Assembly (NCBI GenBank): GCA_037954325.1
Contig: JBBMNZ010000007.1
Span: forward strand, 16,965,001 to 17,029,000
Origin: Fistularia commersonii
Lineage: Eukaryota > Chordata > Actinopteri > Syngnathiformes > Fistulariidae
Length of the DNA stretch: 64,000 nt
Reading direction: 5' to 3'
Position 1 is the stretch's first letter. Each line of letters begins with the position of its first letter. Position numbers and translations under genes: made by a program. The notes beneath the pieces are model-generated. The model had not been told where the DNA came from, did not search any database, and worked only from the letters and a program-made list of their open reading frames with translations. This document shows positions 27,801 through 39,800 of this stretch, in pieces.

Positions 27801-30800
27801 AAGACTTCGACATCATTGACAACTACGATTACTCTCAGACTGTCAAATACACACCTGTACAACAGGTACACACTGCCAGTAGGAGACAAGCTGTGTGTCT
27901 ATAGTGTTAGTTGATGTTCATGTTAAAAATAATTATGCGCGTGAGATGTCAAACCTAAATTTGCTCGCTACGTCAGACAGAACTGCATACCAGAGAACCA
28001 CCGGCCCTATTAATTGTGCAACTTTGCACTATTAGTAAAATAAAGTTTACTTGCCCTTCTGTGTCCTTACCAAGGACACAGTAGTTGCATTGAATTGATG
28101 GCCTTAATAAAACATGTTTTTTTTTATCAGTGATTTAACCATGGCTTTATGTTCAGTGACGATTTCATCTATAATTTATCGAAATGCTGATGTTTGCTCT
28201 GCTCTGAGTTATTTTGCTGTCCGGAAGTGCAAAGACGCTCTTGAAATCCATCTGCAGGGGGACATGGAGGTGACGGTGAAATTCGGAGGAGATCCCATCG
28301 CAAAGAGCCCTTTTTCGGTCGGAGTGGCCGCCCCTCTGGACCTCAGCAAAGTCACTGTGGAGAATTTGAATGGAAGTACGAAATCAATTTTCTCTTTTTC
28401 ACAGTCATTGAACCAGTAAGTTTCTTGTTGCTCTTTGAAACCGGTATAACCCCCCCCCCCCCCCCCCCCCCCAGGAGTGGAGGTTGGTCAGGAGCAGCAA
28501 TTTATGGTGGACACAAAAGGGGCAGGAGGTCAAGGTCGCTTGGAGGTCACGATGGTTAGTGTCAGACATAATGTCTGATTTTTTTTTTCTTTAAATAAAA
28601 ACGTGGCAGGGATGGCTCATGGGGTTGTATGCTTGTTTGCGGTACTAGCGGAGTCCCACCCAGCGGGCTGTACCATGTAAAGTGGAGCCTCAGCCTAAAA
28701 AATCAGATGCCAGTCTGGTTCGCTGCACTCCTGTGGAGGAGGGGCTTCATACTATTAACGTTTCCTATGATGGACACCCCGTCCCCGGGAGCCCCTTCCT
28801 GATGGATAGCCAGCTGCCTGCAGATCCCAGCAAGGTAACGTCTAGTCCCAAAGGCCCTGGTGGTGTTAAATGCGTATTTCTTTTAGTCATTTTAATTACT
28901 TTTCTTTAACGTTCCAATTATTTCTTTTTAAAAGAAATGTACTTTAACTTTCCCGTCTGTTGTAAACTGGTGATACGCTGAAAAGGTTCTTCTCCGTCAT
29001 GTAGAAGGGCGCTGAAAGTTCCCATTTGAAACTGAAAGTGTAGCATAACAGCAGCTGCATGCAAATGTAACTTCTCCATTTGTTGTTGTTCCAGGTAAAG
29101 GCCTACGGTCCCGGTTTAAAAGGCGGTTTGGTCGGCAACCCAGCGGATTTCACCGTCGACACCAAAGTCGCCGGGACCGGGGCTCTGAGCCTGACGGTGA
29201 TGGGGAAGACCGAGGCCAAGATCGATTGCTTGGACAAAGGGGACCGGACCTGCTCGGTCTCATACTTGCCTACTGAACCCGGAGAGTATCTGATCAACAT
29301 CCTCTTCGAGGAGGTCCACATTCCGGGCTCACCTTTCAGGGCCGACATCCAAATGCCCTTCGACCCCTCCAAGGTGGTTGCGTCAGGGCCCGGCCTAAAT
29401 CGAGCCAAGGTTAGTAACTTGACTTTGGCTATTTGAATCAAACGAAACGGTCACAAAATGCAGTGAGAATGAAACTTAATTGTTTCTTCTTTGTCCAGCG
29501 AAAGGCTTCAAGGTCAGGGCTGAGCAAACTATTTGGGTCAGGGGCCGCACTGACTTAAAATTTGACAGATGGGCCGGGTCATCACAAGATACCATACATA
29601 TTAAAAAAAAAAAACGTATTTGGTAACAGTATATATCAGACTCATCTGATATTTGCTTTAAAGATAAAACCAGCTTGGTTTTGAAGGCTCAAATGGTTGC
29701 TTGGATTTCATGCACGAACCGTTTTTTTTTCCCTTGTAGCTTCATGTCCATCGGTATGTGTGTCAAGTAAAGGCTAAATCACAGAGTCAATCTGTGTCAT
29801 TCAGCTCAGGAAAAGTGTTCTCAAGTAGCTCCAAAAATGAAATAATCTCCTGTTTGAGCTCCAACATTCACTTATCCAATCATTCGCATCAAGTATGAAT
29901 TTTGTACCAATCTTTGGCAGGCCGCATTAAAAAGGTAAATGGGCCGGATGTGGCCCGCGGGCCGTAGTTTTCCCACCCTGTTCAAGGTGATAGTTGTGCA
30001 AGATCCATTGGTTCCAACGAGTCATTTAACCTGGAAACAGTCACTTTTCCCTGAAATCTAAATAAAATGTTGATTCATCTTGTGTCTGAAGGTCGGGGAG
30101 CCCTGTAAGCTGAATGTCGATTGTTCTCGTGCTGGATTTGGACACCTCAGCCTGGAGGCTGCGCCGAGCTCCCCCACGAGTCCTACGGGTTCATATTCCG
30201 GTACTTCCAACACAGACTGATAAGATTTCCTTCATTTAATTTAAAATATATTTGTTGCAGTTCATTGACTCCTTTTATCTATGAACTCTGAAATAATCTT
30301 CAAAGTGGTTTTTCTTTATGTATTTCCAACTCATTTGCACCTACTTAAACTCAGAGATAGTGCTGTGGAGTTCTAAAATACAATTAAGACTCAACCCCAT
30401 TTTGTACTTTAACATTAATGACTTAATTTCTCTCAGACTTGATTCCCAGTGAACTCCCTGAACCCAAAATGTTATTCTGTTATGCCCCTGTTAATGTGGA
30501 CTATTTTGTGAAGTGCTGTAATTGTTCTTTTTTTTTTTTTGATTCAGTACACCGCTTGAGAATTTGGCTCGATTCAGATGAGATTCATTTCAGACATGGA
30601 AGCCAATCTTGGGCTTGAAATTGTCCTGTCCTGACCGAACCTTAGTGTTAAGACTTATTTCAGCGCAGTTATTGAAGTTGAGAAGTGAAGGAGGAGTTTT
30701 CGAGTGTCTAAATTATAAAGATAGATCAGTTTTGTTTTTCTGTTCCATGAACTCAAGGCAAAGGCCGAACCTGTGTTTTAGGTGTAAAAGCTGAGACAAA

Positions 30801-33800
30801 GGTGGTGAACAACAACGACGGGACCTACACAGTGACCTACATCCCCCTGACCGCTGGGATGTACACTCTGCTCCTCAAATACGGAGGCAAAGTCGTCCCC
30901 GGTTTCCCAGCTCAGGTGACGGTGGACCCTGCCGTCGACACCTCCAAGATCAAGGTGTTCGGACCGGGCGTGGCCGGACAAGGTACTGAGACTTTTTGTT
31001 TGTTTTTGAGAAATCTTCCTACCATTTTGACTTGAGCGTCTTCCATTAACACGTCATCCTCCCTGCTCTTGACCCAAGGTGTTTTCAGAGAAGCAACAAC
31101 AACGTTCACAGTGGACGCCCGCCCTTTGACGCGGCGAGGAGGAGACCATGTGACTGCGGAGATCAGGAATCCCTCTGGGGCACAAACGGAGTGCCTCGTG
31201 ACTGACAAGGGCGACGGGACGTATAGCGTCGAGTACACACCTTTTGAAAAAGGTAAAAGAACCTCTCACGGCTAAGACGCAATTTTTGGGGGGGTTCAGA
31301 TTGTTTAATTGAAATCAAATCTTGATGCGTAGTATACAAGGACATACAAGGTCACTACATCTGGGCTGTAAACGTTACCCTGTATTTAGATTTCCTCCAT
31401 CCCCCTGTAACAAATAGATTCTTACTGCGTTGGTTCTCGGTTTGTTCGTATTTTCAGGCGCCCACACCATCGAGGTTCTTTACGATGATGTTGTGATCCC
31501 AAAGAGCCCATTCAGGGTTTCTGTGACGGAGGGATGTGATCCCAGCAGGGTCGTGGCTACTGGTCCAGGGCTGCTGCAAGGCCTGACGGAGAAGACCAAC
31601 CACTTTGACATTATTACGAGGTAGCCAGTTTCATCACAACATTCCACTGATTATTTTCCACATAAACAATTTCGGCGGAGGATTTATGTATTTATCCAAA
31701 AAAAAAAAAAAAAAAAAACCTCACCAACCCAAGCTTACTATTCTGTATATTTCCTGTGCATCGTGTATTTGCAAGTGTATTTGCAGTCCCTATGTCCTCT
31801 ATTGTAAGTCGCTTTGGATAAAAGCGTCTGCCAAATGCAATGTAATGGAATGCAATCACATATTTGCATTGACAGCAGTTTTGATGATGTCATTGGTACA
31901 CCATTTCAGATTCAGTTGCCCTCAAATCCTCAACAGCTTGGTTTTGATAGATTACTTTTTACGTTCGGTTGATGAGAGCCCTTCACAAACTTAATGGAAT
32001 TGCCACTGAATTTGGCCGCATTGGCTCGTTCACAGAGGGGCAGGTGTCGGTGGTCTCGGCATCACTGTCGAGGGTCCGTCGGAGTCTAAGATGACCTGCA
32101 AGGACAACAAAGATGGCAGCTGCGTCATTGAGTACGTCCCCTTCACCCCCGGCCTTTATGACATCAACATCACCTACGGAGGAGATCACATCCCTGGTGA
32201 GAAGGATTGTCAAAGTTGTGATGGCTTATTAAAAGTTTTCCCCCAGTGATTCAGCTTAATCTTATTATCTTATTGGCCACTGTTGAAAAGCTGCAGCCTG
32301 GTGTCTGACACCTGCCATAAACCGCTCGTGATTTGTGACCCCACCGCACGATGTCCAGACCCAATGATGCCCGAAAAAGGCTTCGGGATGCGGAAAAGGG
32401 TTCATCCAAAAAATATTTTACCAAGATTGACTTTTAAAACATTGAAAGGATTTCTGCACAGTACATTTTCCTCTCTTATGACTCCATTCAAACGCTCCTA
32501 AATACGGCTCATGAGTCTGACACTTGTTGATTTTTAGATTTTACAACCATGTATTTTAGAGAATACAACTTTGTGTTTAATCAGAGCAAGTGAAGGAAAA
32601 CTTGATCAGCCACTGCAGTAAAACCCATCTGAAACTATCAGACTTTTTAAATATTGCTATGGGTTGGCAAGAAATCCACTGAAAACCTTATATCCTTCAG
32701 ATCCTTAACTTCTCAGAGGCTCCAGCGAAGTCATTTAAGGCTTAAAACCCAACTTCTTCTCGCTGTGTGTAGGAAGTCCATTCAAAGTCCCGATGAAGGA
32801 GGTGGTGGACCCCGGTAGGGTCAAGGTGTCTGGGCCTGGTCTGGGGTCAAAGGTCAGGGCCAAGATTGCGCAGTCGTTCACAGTGGACTGCAGGAAGGCT
32901 GGAGAGGCCCCCCTGGCTGTGTCCGTTCTCACACCCGAAGGTGTAGCAGAGGCCATAAACGTGAAAGACAACGGGGACGGGACCCACACTGTGTCTTACA
33001 CTCCGTCCGAGGTGGGCCTGTACACCGCAGCCGTCAAGTTCGGGGACGAGGAAGTCCCTAACAGGTAATGCCGCAGAAGAGACACTCTGACGTAAAACCT
33101 CAAAACATTAAGACTTTGAATTTAGTTTCTTTGTTTATTGTTGTAAAAGCAGAAGGTGGGTTCGGTCTTGGTGATGTAATATCCAACCACAGCCAGGATT
33201 CTGTCAAAAGGTCTGGTGAATGTTGACTGCATAGTGTCTTGAAACTTCTAAGCTCTTTCTCTCCCCCGCTGCTTCTGGATAAACATTTTGTCGTATTCCA
33301 TCAGTTGCGTGGTCGCAGATGTAGAAACTGCATCCTGCAGCCTGCTGCTTTTGGAAACACCGGGGAGTCTGACATGTTGTTTGGATATTTGGGTATATCA
33401 GGACGGGGGGGGAGAATGAATCACCTGAACCGTGTGACGGACAGGTAACCCAAGTCCTTCCTCGTGTCTGTGCTTCTTCAGTCCCTTCAGCTTTCAGGTT
33501 CTGCCCACTCACGATGCCAGTAAAGTGCGAGCCAGCGGCCCCGGGCTGATGAGCAACGTCACTGCCAGCTTCCCTGTGGAGTTTAACATTGATGCCAAGG
33601 ATGCTGGCAAGGGCCAACTGAGCGTGGTCATCACAGTAAGTAACAGTCCTGTGTGTGTGTTTGTGTCTTCGATCACACCCCCACTTTTTACCCTTTATCT
33701 TTCACTCTAGGACCAGGATGGGAAACCTAAGCCGTCCAGTGTCCAGGATAACAATAACGGTACATACACGGTGTCTTATATCCCAGACCGTGTGGGCCGT

Positions 33801-36800
33801 TACACAATTGTCATAAAATACGGAGGAGATCCCATCCCTACCTCGCCCTACTACGTCCGTGCTACTCCGACAGGGGACGCTAGCAAGTGCATTGTCACAG
33901 GTCTGTCGCCGTTCAAAATGTCACATTTATTCGAGGATAAGACAAGAATAATAGATAATTGTTTTTGCAGGTTCTGGAGTGGGCCCCACAGTGGCCATTG
34001 GTGAAAAGATGGGCCTGCTGGTGAACACCAAAGGTGCTGGGAAGGGGAAGGTTAGCTGCACGGTGGTTCAGCCAGACGGCAGCGAGGTGGAGACGGATGT
34101 AAGAGAGAACAGGGATGGCACTTTTGACATTTTCTACACGGCTCAGGCTCCCGGCAACTACACGATATACGTCCGCTTCGGGGGCCAAAACATCCCACAC
34201 AGTCCATTCAAAGTCAGGGTGAGTGACCGATGCGGAGCGGCTTCTCTCCTGCTGTGTTAAACAGTTTATATGGTTATCACCCCAAATGTTTTTCATACAT
34301 TTCCACATACATTTCGCTTTATTCCCTCCGTCAGTTTTAAAACCCACGGGCAGAGCTTTCCCCCCCCGCACGTTTCCTTTTATGTGCAAAGTGTTTTTGG
34401 TTGTCGGTGGAACCAAGAAACCCGAGAACACATGGATACACTCATCACTGTGCTTCCTTAGAATGACCTCCATCCAACCCCACACCAGCGACCCTCTCTG
34501 GTTCTCGGATGCTTTGAGGACAAGGGGAACTGTGGTGGCGATGGGGGAAGGCACGGGTAAAAAAAGAGTTTAGCACAAGATGAACCATCGGTGTCGCAGA
34601 CATGACCGATAACAGATGTGGCCATTGTTAGTTTCAAAGCCTCATGCTGACTTAGATTTATTCTTTTAGCAATTTGATTTTTGCAGCGAGCCAAACCAAG
34701 AAAGCGATTCAGGAAACTTAGGCGTGATGTCAGATCTGATGTGTGTTTACGTTACTATGGTAACACCTACCGAATTGCAGGGTATGACCCAGGAAATTGA
34801 ACGTTTATCAGCCACTGCCATCGGTCTACACGGCTGCTAGAACTAAACAATGGAGCTATTAAAGAGAAATAAAGTTTTAGCTTTAAATGGTTCCCATTGG
34901 AGATAATAGCCGGAGTTTATGTAACAAGTCTGCAGTGACTCACTGCAGGTTCGGTGTGCGCGTGTGTGTGCCTGTGCGTGTGTGTGATGCAGGTATTTTT
35001 GGGAGAACAAATTAGAATCCTACATCATCGCAGGGACATTTGGACAAAACGGTGACTTTTTTGGGGTTTAACAGACTCTGAAAGTCTGAAAATTGAGAGA
35101 TATGCAAACGAAAGCCTTTCCTAATAAATCAATAAATAATGAAATAAAAATAATCTTTGTGAACCGAAGTTCAAGCTTCTCTGGTGGTTTTAAGAGAAGG
35201 ATGAAAATATAAGTTAAGGGCAGAGTGAAGGCATTAGGCTGTTGAAGGTTCTCACAAAGATAGCTGGACATGTGTGTGTGCACGCTTATTTAGATGTTAA
35301 CTCCTGTTGTGTCTTCAGGCCACTGATGAGGTACCCATGATGCAAGCGCAGATGTCACCCCAACAACAGGCCGCTCCACCTGGAGCTGGCTTCAAGCCCT
35401 GGGTACCAAACTCAACCGTGCACTCCCACACACCGCCACTCAAATACACACAAACCAAGCTCTGAGTGATCTGAGGTGCATGGTGCTCGTGCCTTTGGGG
35501 GCGTCTCAAATCAATTTTTAAAATCATTGATAACAACCCGGGTAGAAGGAGGTTGTGATTACAATGTTCATTAGCCCTATACAATCAATATCTTTCATGG
35601 GCCTATTTAAATGCTGATTGTTTTCCCCTCTCTGTTTTGTCAAGTTAATAAGTTTTAGTTTTGGTGTAGGTTATTTGCATGGAAAGGCTGGCAATCAGAA
35701 TCAGGAAAACTTTAGAATTAGAGGAATGATGGGAATCATCGGCTGAAATTCTTCATTTCTCTAAATCATTAACTGATGCAGTTTGATGACGGTTTATGAA
35801 TGAATGAATAATCACCCGCGACTGCTACCGACTATAGTTTTGGACGGAGACAGCCCAGAAGTTAAAGGGCGGCGCGGAATACCTACAGCAGCAGCAGCAT
35901 CCTGTGAAGCAGGCACAACAATTATCATTAGCTCTGATATAATTGTCCTATTTTTGTGTACTTTTTTATACAAGTTAGCTGTGCATGCAAGTTCATCTTC
36001 ATGTCTGAATAATGTACCTGTTATAGAACCATAAAACCCCTGACTGTACGATTAACAATTATATCAAAAAAAAAAAAAATCAAACTTTGTTCTGTTTGAT
36101 TGCAATCATCGCATTGTAAAAGATTGAAATAGGAAACTGTTAATTGATTTATTTACTTTTTGGGCTGCCAGTTACAAGAATTAAAATAAGCTTTTTTCCA
36201 CCCTTAGCTATGATTTTAATTTTTTGCATATTGTGAGACGAGTTCATTTTTTGATATGAATAAAAGTTGAAAAGAAAAATCTGTTGTCTAAAAACAGGTA
36301 AAAACATGGCATTGCTCCCCATTCAAGTTTGTGTTTTCTTCAAATAAACAATCATTCTCTTTGAAGATGTGGCCTCATGGCATCCTGTGGAATCAGAATA
36401 GCAAGGAGTTAAAAAATTCAAATACAGTCTGAAACGCTACTCGTATTTCAAATTTTCAGTGTTTTTAGTGGATTGGTTTATTCTAAAGGCTTGAGTGTGT
36501 TGGCCGTGTGCAATCATGAGCCACGTGTTTCTTTCACATTAACACCCTCTCCAATGCCAATGAGAAGTGAGATGACTTCAAGAATTTAGTCATTAAGAAG
36601 TTACTAGACAGACTTTCTAATCAAGCAAGACTATAAATTCTTTTTCCGGCATAGTTAATAAAGAAAAAAAAAAGTGTAAGACTGGTTTGATTTGAGCAAA
36701 GACACCTGCACTGCACCTTGATCACTTGAACGCACCACACGCGTCTTTTTGTTCAGGAGTCCTTCAACTAAAAACACAGTCCCGATGCACAGCAGAAAAA

Positions 36801-39800
36801 CTGCTCACACAGAATTACATGCACGCCACTCAAAAACAAACAAAATAGATATCGACATACACACCCATTATCTCTTGCAGGTGAATGGCTGCTGGTTAGC
36901 CTCTTTGTTTTTAATTTTTTTTTTTCCCCTCTGTTTATTATTGCTCAGCCGCTTTGCTCCCCGATTCCATTCATTGCTTCTCTTTTTGTGTCAGGTGGTG
37001 GGACGGCAGCAAATGTGTCTTGAGTAAATATACCGTACATTGCAGGAGGCATTGCAATGGTTACGCGTGCTGAATTAATATTTTGAGTTCTTCCTAAAGA
37101 TTTGTTGCATCCCCCACCCACTACTTGCCCACTCTTCATTGTTGCAACTTCCTTACAGAAGCACCTTTTCATCAGCATCGCTCTCCCGATTCGCTAAAGT
37201 TTCCCAGGATGCTGCTGTGTGGGCAGGGCTGGAACGCAGCAGCAGCATGTTTCTGATGGAAACCGATGCTTGTTAAAGGAAGTGGGCAAGTTGCTGAAGG
37301 ATGCGTCTTTTTTTTTTTTGTTTGTTTTTCCCGCTCCCAGGTGACGTCAGACGGCTACGAGCCAATGGGCAGCAGCGTTAATGGAAGCGGTTTCAGACCG
37401 TTTGACATGGTGATTCCCTTCTCCTTCAAGAAAGGAGAAATCACGGGTGAGAGCAGGCGGGTGAACTGAGAAACTTAAACCCATAAGTGCTGGAAGTTCA
37501 TTCCATAGCATTTAACTATCAGTTTTCGCCCATATAAATTCAGTGACTTTCGCAAAACAAAATAACCAAAGATGTGGAACATTGATGTGTATTAATGCCC
37601 CCTAAATAGGAAAGAAATGAACTGGACATTGACCCCGAAACTCCCAGGTTTTTACGAGACGGTCCTAAAATGAAGAAAAATATGCAAGAAAATGATTTCC
37701 TTCAGAAATCGTACCGAAATATGTCTTTTTTTTTTTTTTTTTTTCATGATATTATATATTTATCTTTTATTTGCAAGCGGTGGTTTTCCACATTGCCCTC
37801 CGAGCGTTGAAAGGTTTTGCTTGGCGTGTTTTGTTTATGCTGATGTACAGCTGTTGGTGTCGCGGACCGATTGCGGGTGTGTTTACAACAAGTTTGTCGG
37901 GGAGCATCACGTTCTCCGCACCGCTCTGCTGGTCTGCACATGTAGCCTTTTCATTATCTACCATGACATCATACTTTAGCATAAACAGACAACAATAACA
38001 GCTTCCAGCAGCTCTTGTCTAAACCTGCAGTTTATAAAAGTTGCCTCAGAGAGCATCTTGCTTTAATTTGGTGTTACATGGTTAAACTCTAATTGGAAAA
38101 TATCTATCGCATCAAGAGAAACATGCAGCAAATGACAGGTACTCAAGTGATGCGTTTGTTTTTTTTTTAACTGATGCCACATATTTTGAGATGAGAGATG
38201 AGATGAGAACAACTTTATTAATCCCGAAGGAAATTGTTGTGCCAGAGTTTCAAGTAAAAAACATAACAGTAATAGATAATAGTAGAAAGGAGGAAGAATA
38301 AGAAATATAATGAAATATGAATTGTCTAACTTTTGATGTTCGAATCATCCCAGAGGTGCCGGGAAAATGGGCTGAAAATATAATGAATGAATTATTATTA
38401 TTTTTTTCAATCTATTTATTTTATTTATTTATTTATTAGAAGCATGATCACATGACTTGGAAATTTAAATATCACTGTTTTACAAACTTAAACAAGCACA
38501 AGTCACTAACTGGTAGATGGCAGTGTATTTTCTAAATACTGCAATTGTTTTGTGCCGGATCTCATTCGCAGGTTTTCTGGTCTACCATTTGTTTGACTCA
38601 AACAGATAGTACTCCGCTAGAGATTAGTGAGAATTGTGCCTACATTCTTCTGAGCTCCCAAACTCTGTTCTCATACTGTAAAAGTCCCTTTTTTTTTTTC
38701 TTATTTCAATAGTTCTGAGGTCCAAGGAAAAGCCTGCATGAGTGGTCAGTCAGCTTAAAATACAATCAGTGAGAAATGACCAAAAATATGCCAGACCTAC
38801 CATTAAAATGTACCAAAAAAATAACCAAATCGGGACAATATAAAGCTAAAATCCAGCAGAAATGGCCCGATGAGTTAGTCTGCACTATCTATCTGAAGTC
38901 AGGAAAAGTAAATAACTATAACAGCAAGACTTGAGAAATATTGAGAACCTAAAAACATCTTAAATATAATAGAGGAGGTGTGGAGGTGAGGGGGTGCCTT
39001 TACAAAGAAAAAAAAAGGGTAGGATCAGGTTGTTTCCGTGTTTTTTTTTGTTTTTTGTTTTTTTTTGAATAGTTGTTGCTCTGTTAAGCCCAAAACAGAC
39101 CTTGCAGACGCCGAGGCTGCTGCTAAGTGAAATGACAAAGCTGCTTTAAGCTGCTGTCTGCCGAGCTCACTGCTGCCAAGCTGGAAAATCATGCTCTGAA
39201 GGACCTGTTTATTTTCTCAAACAGCATTTTATGGTTTTACAAGAAAGAAGTCTTTAAGGAACAGTGGCCACATGGTTGTCTTGGCAATTTAGTAACCCAG
39301 TTAGCGAACGTTTCACCCTGTAAGCCTCCAGACACAGAGGCTTCCCTGAACTTTTCTCTTGGCCGCGGTGGATGACCGAGTCTAGATTGGGGCCAGGCGG
39401 TGCCGAGCCAAATGTGGAAATACATTTACGATCCTCTCAATGTCAACCGTTTTAACAAGAAGAGCCCACATGAATAGACCACTGTTGAACTGTTCAAACA
39501 TGACCTCAGAAGTATTTTATGATGACCAGTGGAAACCTTTTTTCAGCAGTTCAGGAACAGCCTTGAAGTTTCCCCCCTTTATTTTTTCACCTAATCACAA
39601 TTTTTTTTGCTAACACGAGAACCGAAAAGGTCTTTTGTGAAAATCCAGTGTTCAGAAATGAATCCGAAGGAATGTTGTTCAAAAGTTCCTGTTTTTGCTG
39701 TCTGTCCTTTTGCTCCCCAACGTGCTTAACATTTTCTCTGATTCCAGGCGAGGTGCTGATGCCTTCGGGTAAATCTGCTCAGCCACTGATCACCGACAAC

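Larger units (their letters stand above)
34219..39747 (+). other. Long introns flanking the hinge-1 exons
   Basis: Intron 34219-35318 contains an X-box-like palindrome at 34751-34764 (GTTACTATGGTAAC). Intron 35403-37340 carries the TGCATG motifs and otherwise AT-rich sequence. Intron 37447-39747 has T runs and a LINE 3' tail at 38207-38325. I see no additional coding exon in these introns. Confidence 0.6.

Noticed and set aside
33913..34554. 213-codon minus-strand open frame
   Set aside because: Antisense shadow of the repeat-15 exon and adjacent intron; no independent signals.
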